From Caldifarciminota bacterium (GTDB lineage Bacteria; Hydrothermota; Tepidihabitantia; SM23-42): 43,708 bases of DNA. Shown here piece by piece: positions 16,469 to 23,551 of this stretch; position 1 is the stretch's first letter; each line of letters starts with the position of its first letter. Location: assembly GCA_020343595.1 (NCBI GenBank), contig CP070802.1, positions 749,228 to 792,935 of the forward strand, given 5' to 3'. The translations under genes and the position numbers were made by a program. A model generated the notes under the pieces. That model saw only the letters and a program-made list of their open reading frames with translations, had not been told where the DNA came from and ran no database searches.

Positions 16469-16671
16469 GCACCTTTGGCGGTACATGAGATCGACGCCAC
16501 GACTGCGAAGAAGAAACTTCCGCGTCCTTCAGAGAAATATGGATGAAAACCTCTCTGATGAGATTACGGGCGATCTCAATGCTGTAACTGCAGGCTTGAT
16601 GTTGTGTTGCATCAAATCGCTGGAATTTTGACAAAGCATCAATGCACAGCCTGTTGTGCCACCAAAGGTGC
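16469..16671 (+). repeat. Insert copy 2 in RNase P RNA (P12 position)
   Basis: 203 nt bounded by GCACCTTTGG (16469-16478) and CCAAAGGTGC (16662-16671); the flanks CCCA and TGGG lengthen the helix to 14 bp. It shares with copy 1 ACATGAGATCGA, CGTCCT, CAGAGAA, GGCGATCTCA, CAGGCT and ATGCACAGCCTGTTGT. Corresponding stems: GAGATCG/CGATCTC (16487-16493, 16571-16577), GCGAAG/CTTCCGC (16505-16510, 16517-16523), CAGAG/CTCTG (16530-16534, 16553-16557), GCAGGCT/AGCCTGT (16590-16596, 16648-16654), TGCAT/ATGCA (16608-16612, 16642-16646). Confidence 0.85.
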
Positions 16672-16951
16672 TGGGTAAGGGTGAAATGGCGAGGTAAGAG
16701 CTCACCGCTCTGATGGTGACATCAGAGGTCCCGTTAAATCGGGATTCTCGTCCTAATAGGACGGAATATGGCAAACCCCATCCGAAGCAAAACCAAGCAG
16801 TTCCAGTAGAGGCGGCCCGTCTCTTCTTGCCGTTAAAAGCGGTCGGGGCTGGAACGGGTAGGTTGCGCAGAACCCGGCAGTGATGCCGGGACAAGAGAAA
16901 TGGCTATCAATTACAGAACCCGGCTTATAGATTACCCCACATCTTGAACAG

Positions 16952-16980
16952 TTGACAACGAGTAACCATCTAAGTATCAT
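16952..16980 (+). promoter_or_regulatory. Sigma70-type promoter for recJ-pgeF
   Basis: TTGACA (16952-16957), 17 nt spacer, TATCAT (16975-16980), starting 12 nt after the 3' end of rnpB. The leader to ATG 17038 would be about 50 nt. Same -10 sequence as the promoter at 43622-43650. Confidence 0.65.
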
Positions 16981-17037
16981 ATACAAAGGTTCTGTGGATC
17001 TTCCCGAACCTGATTTTTATTTCACCTGCATGAATTC

Positions 17038-18729
17038 ATGACCAAATGGCAACCTAAGAACGATAGCGCTGAGGCAACCGCGCTGCAGATACGGGGCAAG
17101 AAAGTACCACGCGCAATAGTCCAGATCCTGCAGAACCGTGGTTACAAAACTCCCCAGGCCATCGAGAAGTTCTTTGCACCATCCCTTTCGGACCTGCACG
17201 ATCCGTTCCTGCTGCATGATATGGAAAAAGCTGTCACACGTATCAACCGCGCCATCGGAAAAAAGGAAAAAGTGTTGATCCATGGCGACTATGATACCGA
17301 CGGCATCACCGGGACCGCGCTGCTGGTCAGGAATCTCAGGAAGTTTGGTTTAGACGTGCAGCACTATATCCCTCACCGTATTGAAGAAGGTTATGGTCTA
17401 TCCTCCAGTGGTATCAACCGTGCGATTGAAGAAAAGTGTACCTTAATGATCACGGTCGACTGTGGCAGCGGCGCCATCAACGAGATTGCACGCGCAAATA
17501 GCCACAACATCGATGTCATTGTCTGTGACCACCATCAGCCGAAAGACAATCTACCTGATGCCCTGGCTATCATTAATCCCAAACTTCCAGGGAGCAAATA
17601 TCCCTTCAAGGAACTTGCCGGGGTTGGTGTCGCTTTCAAGCTACTTGCCGCACTTCAACACCGAACGGGGAAACCAATGGAAGACTTGTACATCGATTTG
17701 GATCTTGTCGCGCTCGGAACTGTGGTGGATGTCGTTCCTCTGGTCGAAGAAAACCGCATTCTCGCAAAATACGGTATGAAAAGAATACTGCGCAGCACGA
17801 AGAAAGGCATCCAGGCGCTATTGAAGGAAACGGGCATCAGCAAAGAACTCAATTCATACCATCTGAGTTTCATAATCGGACCGCGTATAAATGCCTGCGG
17901 TCGGTTGCACGATGCAAAGATCGCTTTAGAACTCCTGCTAACTGAAGACATGCCCCATGCGCTCAAGCTCGCGCACAGCCTCACGGTCGATAATGAAGAA
18001 AGAAAGAAGATCCAGGATGAGATGTACGCAAACGCAGTATCGATCATGAAAGAAGAGAACCGGGATAAGGATCGGATCATTGTACTGGCTGGTGATGACT
18101 GGCATGAGGGTGTACTTGGTATTGTTGCTTCCAGGATCGCCACCGAGAATTTCCGGCCGACCATAATACTAACCATGAAGCAGGATACAGCAAAGGGGTC
18201 GGCGCGTTCAATCCCAGGGTTCGACATCACCGAAGCAATAGGTACCTGCTCCGCTTTGCTGAACAAGTTCGGCGGGCACACTCAGGCTGCAGGGCTGGAA
18301 ATGAACCAGGATAACCTTGAACGTTTCAGAACCTGCATCAATGAACATGCGCAGAATCTTGACGCATGGGTTTTCGAAAAACAAAGCTACTACGACGCCA
18401 GACTCGGTTTGGACGAGATAACCAGCGAGCTGGTGCATTTTCTGAAATACTTCGAACCTACCGGTATCGCCAACCCGCAGCCTGTCTTTTTGAGCGAAAA
18501 CCTCGAGGTCGTCGGTGTACCACGCGTGATCGGTACGAATCATTTGAAGATCTCGCTCCGCCAGGGCAAGAAAGTCTTTCCTGCTATTGCCTTCGAACGG
18601 GCCGACGAAATACTCGGCATTGAGATCGGCAAAACACGAGTCAATTGTCTATACTCTCTTGCCGAAGATTCATATCTCGGCAAGAAAAAGACCAGCCTGA
18701 AGGTAAAGGAATTGGAGAAGATAGCATGA
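17038..18729 (+). CDS. recJ: Single-stranded-DNA-specific exonuclease RecJ
   Basis: 563 residues, the usual size. The DHH phosphoesterase core shows LIHGDYDTDGITG (about 80-92), TVDCGSG and VIVCDHHQPKD (about 160-170), which carry the metal-binding aspartates and histidines. The DHHA1 part has VLGIVASRIA and FGGHTQAAGLEM, and a C-terminal OB-like domain closes the protein. RecJ degrades single-stranded DNA 5' to 3' in recombination and mismatch repair. No strong ribosome-binding site precedes the ATG. The stop overlaps the start of pgeF (ATGA, 18726-18729). Confidence 0.93.
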   Translation: MTKWQPKNDSAEATALQIRGKKVPRAIVQILQNRGYKTPQAIEKFFAPSLSDLHDPFLLHDMEKAVTRINRAIGKKEKVLIHGDYDTDGITGTALLVRNLRKFGLDVQHYIPHRIEEGYGLSSSGINRAIEEKCTLMITVDCGSGAINEIARANSHNIDVIVCDHHQPKDNLPDALAIINPKLPGSKYPFKELAGVGVAFKLLAALQHRTGKPMEDLYIDLDLVALGTVVDVVPLVEENRILAKYGMKRILRSTKKGIQALLKETGISKELNSYHLSFIIGPRINACGRLHDAKIALELLLTEDMPHALKLAHSLTVDNEERKKIQDEMYANAVSIMKEENRDKDRIIVLAGDDWHEGVLGIVASRIATENFRPTIILTMKQDTAKGSARSIPGFDITEAIGTCSALLNKFGGHTQAAGLEMNQDNLERFRTCINEHAQNLDAWVFEKQSYYDARLGLDEITSELVHFLKYFEPTGIANPQPVFLSENLEVVGVPRVIGTNHLKISLRQGKKVFPAIAFERADEILGIEIGKTRVNCLYSLAEDSYLGKKKTSLKVKELEKIA

Positions 18730-19355
18730 ATGCATGGCGTCAGGTCACTCGCGGGAAGGTTAGCTATTTCCAATATTCTTGGGGCAACTCATCAGCGATA
18801 TACTCGTTAAAGAATGGTCAGGATGACCTGATTCGCCAATTTGAACCGGTTTTCTTGAAGCAAATCCATTCCAATATTATTGTCGACATCGACGTGCAAG
18901 AAGAACGTACTGGAGACGGTTTGATAAGTACAGAAAAACGAAATATCGGCCTAAAGATCGCCGATTGTCTGCCAGTTTATTTATTTACGCCACAAAGAAC
19001 ATGTATCATTCACTGCGGATGGCGCGGCATAATCGGCGGCATAGCGAAAGGAGCAAGTAATTTACTGAAGGAATTCCACTACGTACTGGGAGCATCGATA
19101 GGACCCTGCTGCTACGAAGTCAAGCACGACGTCGTCAACCAATTCACTCCAGATCATCAGAACGCGCTGCAGCAACGCCAGGGCCGTCACTACCTCGATT
19201 TGAAGGCAGCGGTTGTCAATGATCTCGGCAAGGAGAATCTGCTTGCTTCACTTGATTTCTGTACCAAGTGTCATCCTGAATATTTCTATTCACACCGGCG
19301 GGGCGATAGTGAGCGCAACTACGCACTAATAGCACACAACCAGACCGTTGATTGA
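18726..19355 (+). CDS. pgeF: Laccase-domain protein PgeF/YfiH (peptidoglycan editing factor / purine nucleoside phosphorylase family)
   Basis: 209 residues from ATG 18726, which overlaps the recJ stop; the longer open frame has no start signal. Zinc-site motifs of the family are present: FLKQIHSN (His), GLKIADCLPV (Cys) and CIIHCGWRGI (His), followed by GASIGPCCYEV and FSH-like YSHRRGDSERN. Members were first called polyphenol oxidases; later work assigned peptidoglycan editing and purine nucleoside phosphorylase activity. The protein is a little shorter than the usual 240-250 residues, missing some N-terminal sequence. The promoter of the next gene overlaps its stop codon. Confidence 0.88.
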   Translation: MNAWRQVTRGKVSYFQYSWGNSSAIYSLKNGQDDLIRQFEPVFLKQIHSNIIVDIDVQEERTGDGLISTEKRNIGLKIADCLPVYLFTPQRTCIIHCGWRGIIGGIAKGASNLLKEFHYVLGASIGPCCYEVKHDVVNQFTPDHQNALQQRQGRHYLDLKAAVVNDLGKENLLASLDFCTKCHPEYFYSHRRGDSERNYALIAHNQTVD

Positions 19356-19379
19356 CACATCTCGGTTTCGGAATAAAAT
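19352..19379 (+). promoter_or_regulatory. Sigma70-type promoter for the C11 peptidase operon, predicted leaderless
   Basis: TTGACA (19352-19357), 16 nt spacer, TAAAAT (19374-19379). ATG 19386 begins 7 nt after the -10 and no Shine-Dalgarno sequence is present. The -35 overlaps the pgeF stop codon. Confidence 0.75.
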
Positions 19380-19385
19380 GACTTG

Positions 19386-21452
19386 ATGAAGATTTTTCTT
19401 ATCTGTCTCCTGACACCCGTTATCCTTTTTTCTCAGGATTGGACAATGCTTGTTTATGTTGCGGCGGACAATGACCTTGCGCAGTGGGCGGATTCAGACC
19501 TTGTGGAGATGGAACTTGTTGGCAGCAACCAGAACGTGTCGGTTGTTGCGCAGGTCGATAAACCATATATCGGCGCCAGGCGTGTATTCGTTAATCAAGG
19601 ATCTTCCCAGGTCCTGCAGGAACTCGGTATCATCGACATGTGCTCATGGGAAACCCTGTACGACTTTCTTGCCTGGGGAATAAGCAACTTCCCCGCCGAC
19701 CGGTACCTCGTGATATTATGGGACCATGGTTCAGGGTGGACCGCAATGCCTAATCGTTCATTCGGCGCCGATTGGTCAAGCGGCAATGTTCTGAGCATTG
19801 CCAACGGCGATTTTCGAAGGGCGCTGGAAAATGCCTACGACTACACTGGTGAGCGAATCGATCTTTTTGCCTTCGATGCATGTCTGATGCAGCAGGTTGA
19901 GGTTGCCTTCGAGCTCAAGGATTTCGCTCATGTATTCCTCGCTCCCCAGTCAATAATGCCGCTACCCGGTCTCCGCTACAATGACATAATCCAAACCATC
20001 CACCAAGATCCCGGCATAAACGCTGCAAACCTTTCGCGCAGCATCGCGCAAAGCACTGTGAACAATTACCAAAACATCCAGCCGATCTCGATTGCATCGG
20101 TCAGCCTCTCGAGAATGAACGAGATACAGAAAGATTTCTGGTACCTCGCTGATGTCCTGCTGTATGGATCGCCCGGCCCGGCAGTGCGTGCAGTGAGGCG
20201 CGATGTTCAAACGATTCCCGCGATCGGGTGCACACCTGACACCAGCGATGATTTCATCGACCTGGGAGATTTCATTCTGCGGCTCGATGATATCTACACG
20301 GACGATGCGGTCGATCGTCTCATCGATTCCTACGGGGAAGCAATACTATACATCGCTCACTGGGGAGATGTTTTTGCTCAGACCTCAGGAATGACCGTCT
20401 GGTTCCCTGATGTATATCGGCAGTTCAAACAGCTGTACGAAAACTACGAAAATCTTGAGTGGAGTGCTTCGAACTGGCTAGGATTTCTGAACTGGTACTA
20501 TGACAGCGATGACATCAGGCCGACCAGCCCGTCATTACAGGCGACTGCACCCGGCAATGACAATGCCTTCACCTTAAGTTGGTCTGGGGCTCATGACCTT
20601 GCACCACTCAAATATGACGTATTTGAAATGTCCGGTTTGACAACAGTTTTCAGCGATCCTTGCGAGGATTCAACCCAGTGGTACTTCTCTGGTTTCGAAC
20701 TAACTCCGGTGAATCAACATTCAGGCAGCTATTCTTTCTTCTCGGGCAACGCCGGTTATCTCAACAACTACATCGAAACCAAAGACAACGTCATACTCGA
20801 AGGACCTGGTATGATAGAGCTGTTCCTTCACTATAATACCGAAGAGATGGCTGATTCGCTGATCATCGAGTATGGTACGTTCCAGGACGTGCATTACGGA
20901 TATTCAGACGGTTGGACCCAAAGAAAAACCATACTACCCGAGGGGGATCATCCCCTCCGGATATTCTACCGAACCAATGGTTTTAACAATCTGGGCGGTT
21001 GCTACATAGATGACATACAGATCTCCGCGCTCACGGACGGTCGCATTGCAGGTAGCGATATTGCTGAAACCCACCTCGGTTTCTTCAACGTACGACGCGG
21101 CACACATCAATACGTAATTCATGCTGAGGATTTCTATGGCAACACAAGCAACCTCAGTAACATGGTAACAGTTGACATCGAAGAATACGCTACTCCTTAC
21201 TCGATCCCAAACCCGTTCCAGGCATCCTGCTATATCGCTCTTGATTATCCTGACACGCTCAACCCCACGGTCGAGATATTCTCACTGCGCGGCGTACGCC
21301 TCAAAAGATTCGAACCTGACCATATCATTGACAAGAGGATCTTCTGGGATGGCAAGGATGAAAATCAACGAGATGTCGCGTCGGGTGTATATATTATCCT
21401 GGTCAAAGATGCCGGGTTCAAGAAAGTCGGAAAGATCGCAAGGCAGAGATGA
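19386..21452 (+). CDS. Secreted clostripain-family (C11) cysteine peptidase with C-terminal FlgD-like/sorting domain
   Basis: 688 residues from ATG 19386; a TTG one codon earlier is also possible. A signal peptide (KIFLICLLTPVILFS-Q) precedes the caspase-like C11 domain at about 18-370. It contains WDHGSGW (catalytic His114) and FDACLMQQVE (catalytic Cys166), the standard dyad context. Next come a beta-sandwich region (about 395-600) and an approximately 80-residue C-terminal domain starting at SIPNPFQ, with EIFSLRGVRLKRF, WDGKDENQRDVASGVYIILV and KVGKIARQR. That last domain is the FlgD-Ig/type IX-like cargo fold common in FCB-type bacteria, suggesting export across the outer membrane or surface anchoring. 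The stop overlaps the next gene (ATGA). Confidence 0.85.
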   Translation: MKIFLICLLTPVILFSQDWTMLVYVAADNDLAQWADSDLVEMELVGSNQNVSVVAQVDKPYIGARRVFVNQGSSQVLQELGIIDMCSWETLYDFLAWGISNFPADRYLVILWDHGSGWTAMPNRSFGADWSSGNVLSIANGDFRRALENAYDYTGERIDLFAFDACLMQQVEVAFELKDFAHVFLAPQSIMPLPGLRYNDIIQTIHQDPGINAANLSRSIAQSTVNNYQNIQPISIASVSLSRMNEIQKDFWYLADVLLYGSPGPAVRAVRRDVQTIPAIGCTPDTSDDFIDLGDFILRLDDIYTDDAVDRLIDSYGEAILYIAHWGDVFAQTSGMTVWFPDVYRQFKQLYENYENLEWSASNWLGFLNWYYDSDDIRPTSPSLQATAPGNDNAFTLSWSGAHDLAPLKYDVFEMSGLTTVFSDPCEDSTQWYFSGFELTPVNQHSGSYSFFSGNAGYLNNYIETKDNVILEGPGMIELFLHYNTEEMADSLIIEYGTFQDVHYGYSDGWTQRKTILPEGDHPLRIFYRTNGFNNLGGCYIDDIQISALTDGRIAGSDIAETHLGFFNVRRGTHQYVIHAEDFYGNTSNLSNMVTVDIEEYATPYSIPNPFQASCYIALDYPDTLNPTVEIFSLRGVRLKRFEPDHIIDKRIFWDGKDENQRDVASGVYIILVKDAGFKKVGKIARQR

Positions 21453-22336
21453 AGAGGAAGATTGCACTCATTGCACACGGTGGCGCCGGCGGGATAAATT
21501 ATGCCCGCCGTCGTCTTCGTGGCCTCAAAGAGGCCGTCGAAGCGGGTTACGACATACTCTGCCGGGGTGGATCGAGCCTCGATGCCGTCGAGAAAACAGC
21601 CGTCATACTCGAAGATAAACCGGTCTTCAATGCGGGCACTGGTTCCTATTTGAACCTGACGGGTGAAGTAGAAATGGATGCTTCGATTATGACCAGCGAA
21701 CTGAAATTCGGCGCCGTCGGTGTGATTCGGGACGTCAAGAATCCTATTACCATCGCACGAATGATCATGGAGAAAACAGATCACCTCCTGCTTTGTGGTG
21801 AGAATGCTATAAAATTCGCCCGCTACATGGGTCTGCCCTACTACGACCCGAAGACAAAGGAAAAAGAACTCATCTGGCAAAGAAAAAGACGAAAGCGTGA
21901 AAGCAGATATTTCGGCAATGTATGGGCATTTGACAACTATTCCGGCACAATTGGGGCGGTTGCGATCGACACGCAGGGATCGATTTCTGTCGCCACATCA
22001 AGTGGCGGGATTAATCTGCGGTTGCCGGGCCGGGTGGGCGACACACCCATCATCGGCGCGGGGACCTACGCTGACCCCAATGGCGGAGTCAGTACGACCG
22101 GACATGGTGAAGAAATAATGAGGCAGCTTCTTGCCTATCGAGCCGTGACATTGATGTCAAGACTGCGCGCGCCCGAAGCAGGAAGACGAACGCTGGCTCA
22201 TGCGACAAGGTCAGGCTGCCGGTGTGGAATGATCGGCATTGACAAGAACATCAACATGCTGTGCCTCAACAACACCAAAGCCATGTCGTGGTGCTATATC
22301 AAGAATGGCAAAATGGCAACTTTTCTCGATGACTAA
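21449..22336 (+). CDS. Isoaspartyl peptidase / plant-type L-asparaginase (Ntn-hydrolase)
   Basis: 295 residues. The N-terminus IALIAHGGAGG and the NAGTGSYLNLTGEVEMDASIM segment are family hallmarks. SGTIGAVAID holds the nucleophile Thr167, at which the precursor should cut itself into alpha and beta subunits; GNVWA and ATSSGGINLRLPGRVGDTPIIGAGTYAD follow and shape the active site. Members hydrolyse beta-aspartyl dipeptides and asparagine. There is no signal peptide, so it acts in the cytoplasm. Its ATG overlaps the stop of the secreted C11 peptidase by 4 nt, so the pair could take up and finish degrading peptides, an inference from coupling only. Confidence 0.9.
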   Translation: MKRKIALIAHGGAGGINYARRRLRGLKEAVEAGYDILCRGGSSLDAVEKTAVILEDKPVFNAGTGSYLNLTGEVEMDASIMTSELKFGAVGVIRDVKNPITIARMIMEKTDHLLLCGENAIKFARYMGLPYYDPKTKEKELIWQRKRRKRESRYFGNVWAFDNYSGTIGAVAIDTQGSISVATSSGGINLRLPGRVGDTPIIGAGTYADPNGGVSTTGHGEEIMRQLLAYRAVTLMSRLRAPEAGRRTLAHATRSGCRCGMIGIDKNINMLCLNNTKAMSWCYIKNGKMATFLDD

Positions 22337-22364
22337 TTGACAAACAGGTCGTGCTATATATAAT
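22337..22364 (+). promoter_or_regulatory. Sigma70-type promoter for the zinc-ribbon miniprotein, predicted leaderless
   Basis: TTGACA (22337-22342), 16 nt spacer, TATAAT (22359-22364). ATG 22370 begins 6 nt after the -10. Confidence 0.75.
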
Positions 22365-22369
22365 TCCCA

Positions 22370-22567
22370 ATGGCCAAAATCGATAACGTATTGTGCCCGG
22401 TATGTTTATTCACCTCTAATTATATCAATCTGATAATTACCGACGAAGAATTCTACATGTGTCCCAAGTGCAAAGCAACCTTCTCCTATGAAGAACTAAT
22501 GCAGTTATATACGATTGGCCAATTCAGCTACGAGATCAACAAAACGAAACACAAACCAAACCCGTAG
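22370..22567 (+). CDS. Zinc-ribbon miniprotein
   Basis: 65 residues. Two CxxC knuckles, CPVC (9-12) and CPKC (31-34), are 18 residues apart and flank a beta-rich linker, which is the layout of a zinc ribbon. The rest is a short helix (YEELMQLY) and a basic tail. No family name comes to mind. An optimal promoter with the start codon 6 nt from the -10 supports it being a real gene. It is convergent with the DUF4388 gene, 18 nt apart, with no terminator visible. Confidence 0.7.
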   Translation: MAKIDNVLCPVCLFTSNYINLIITDEEFYMCPKCKATFSYEELMQLYTIGQFSYEINKTKHKPNP

Positions 22568-22585
22568 TTCCGACCAAGTTTCTTT

Positions 22586-23551
22586 TCAGAATAGATCGTC
22601 AACTTCTTGCGCTGACGGCAAGCGTTGGTGCTTGTAGAAAAAAATCTTGCGGTAATCGTCGTGTGCATCGGCATGCTCATCCTTGCAGCACCAATTGAAG
22701 GAAAACACGCGGGTATGTGCCATTACGCCGCCAGCCACAATTTCGACAATCAGAATCCCTGCTGCTACGGCGACTGCAATTGGAGCCGCCAGGGATTTAA
22801 TTGATATTTTTATTTTTGGTTCCTTCTTCTTGACCGACGGTTTCGCGTAGGCAACCTCGATCTGTCCGGTTGATTGCAGATGATATAAGCATGCATAAGT
22901 ATGAAACTTACCCAACCCAGAGATTTCCAGAAGATCGTCAACACTGCGCCTTTCATCGATCAGGGACAACACACGTGCTTCATCTTCCTTCAGTTGTAAC
23001 TTCAGCTCCGGACGATCGACGCGCTTGAATACGATATCGCCCGACGGAACGGCCTTCGAAATCCTCGGCCATTCATCAAGACGACGCGCTGATTCGAGTA
23101 TCAGTCCTTCGGTATGCATCCTGATCTTGATGACGCTCTTGGGATAGATCAATACGCCCTCTTCAAACTTGAACTCACCTTCATTCCAGGTGAACAACTC
23201 ATCCATTACTTCCTGAATCTTGAACTTTATCGTGCGTTCAATTTCCTCTATTGTCAGGTATTTGTCCTCAATGATGATGTTGATGACCGGCCTCTTGGTC
23301 TCACGATGAATATCCTCAATCATCTCGAACAGATTCTTGCCGATCATGCCCGACTTGACCAGATATGTTTCCAACCTTTCTGCCCGCTCTCCCACTTCAA
23401 AAAAGGCCCCAGCAACATCGCCATCAATGAAACCAACATCTGCTACCTCGGGGTATTTCTTGATCTTAAGGACACCGGTGAGCTGCTCGCGTGAAATCAG
23501 CTGAAGGACGCTGGTTATATTCAGGCTTCTTAGATCGCCCTCAATCGCCAT
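22586..23551 (-). CDS. DUF4388 (PATAN-type) protein with C-terminal membrane helix
   Basis: 321 residues from ATG 23551, 7 nt after AGGAG; a GTG at 23557 is too close to that site. The N-terminal DUF4388 domain runs to about 150, with LRSLNITSVLQLISREQLTGVLKI and VGFIDGDVAGAFF, and WNEGEFKFEEG at its end. This domain is common in gliding and two-component systems of myxobacteria and related groups. A winged-helix-like part follows (EARVLSLIDERRSVDDLLEISG). One hydrophobic helix lies near 258-280 (AAPIAVAVAAGILIVEIVAGGVM), so the DUF4388 part faces the cytoplasm if topology follows positive-inside. The last 11 nt of the upstream membrane gene overlap it. Confidence 0.75.
   Translation of the reverse strand: MAIEGDLRSLNITSVLQLISREQLTGVLKIKKYPEVADVGFIDGDVAGAFFEVGERAERLETYLVKSGMIGKNLFEMIEDIHRETKRPVINIIIEDKYLTIEEIERTIKFKIQEVMDELFTWNEGEFKFEEGVLIYPKSVIKIRMHTEGLILESARRLDEWPRISKAVPSGDIVFKRVDRPELKLQLKEDEARVLSLIDERRSVDDLLEISGLGKFHTYACLYHLQSTGQIEVAYAKPSVKKKEPKIKISIKSLAAPIAVAVAAGILIVEIVAGGVMAHTRVFSFNWCCKDEHADAHDDYRKIFFYKHQRLPSAQEVDDLF

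Larger units (their letters stand above)
16152..16940 (+). ncRNA. rnpB: RNase P RNA (type A), enlarged by two homologous inserts
   Basis: P1 is GTGGGGTAATC (16152-16162) paired with GATTACCCCAC (16930-16940). The universal AGAGGAAAGTCCGGGC (16181-16196) and ACAGAACCCGGCTTAT (16913-16928) form the catalytic P4 region. Between them are the P8 hairpin TGCTTCCTAACTGGAAGC, GAAAGTGCCACAGAAAACATACCGCC, GGTAAGGGTGAAA, GGTAAGAGCTCACCGC and GGCAAACCCCATCCGAAGCAA, all matching the order in the E. coli molecule. The RNA is about 789 nt against about 350-400 nt for most bacteria. Inserts at 16232-16435 and 16469-16671 account for the difference; without them it is about 382 nt. By family it cleaves 5' leaders from pre-tRNAs. 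ORFs crossing this region are artefacts. Confidence 0.95.

Noticed and set aside
16248-16631. Open frames of over 120 codons on both strands across rnpB
   Set aside because: They lie inside the RNase P RNA; sequence identity between the inserts follows RNA stems, and there are no start signals.
16232-16671. Group I or II intron as the identity of the rnpB inserts
   Set aside because: No GTGYG-type 5' end, no domain V-like hairpin and no group I core motif seen; and removal is not needed for the helices to close.
16941-16960. Terminator after rnpB
   Set aside because: No hairpin with a T-run; the recJ promoter begins directly.
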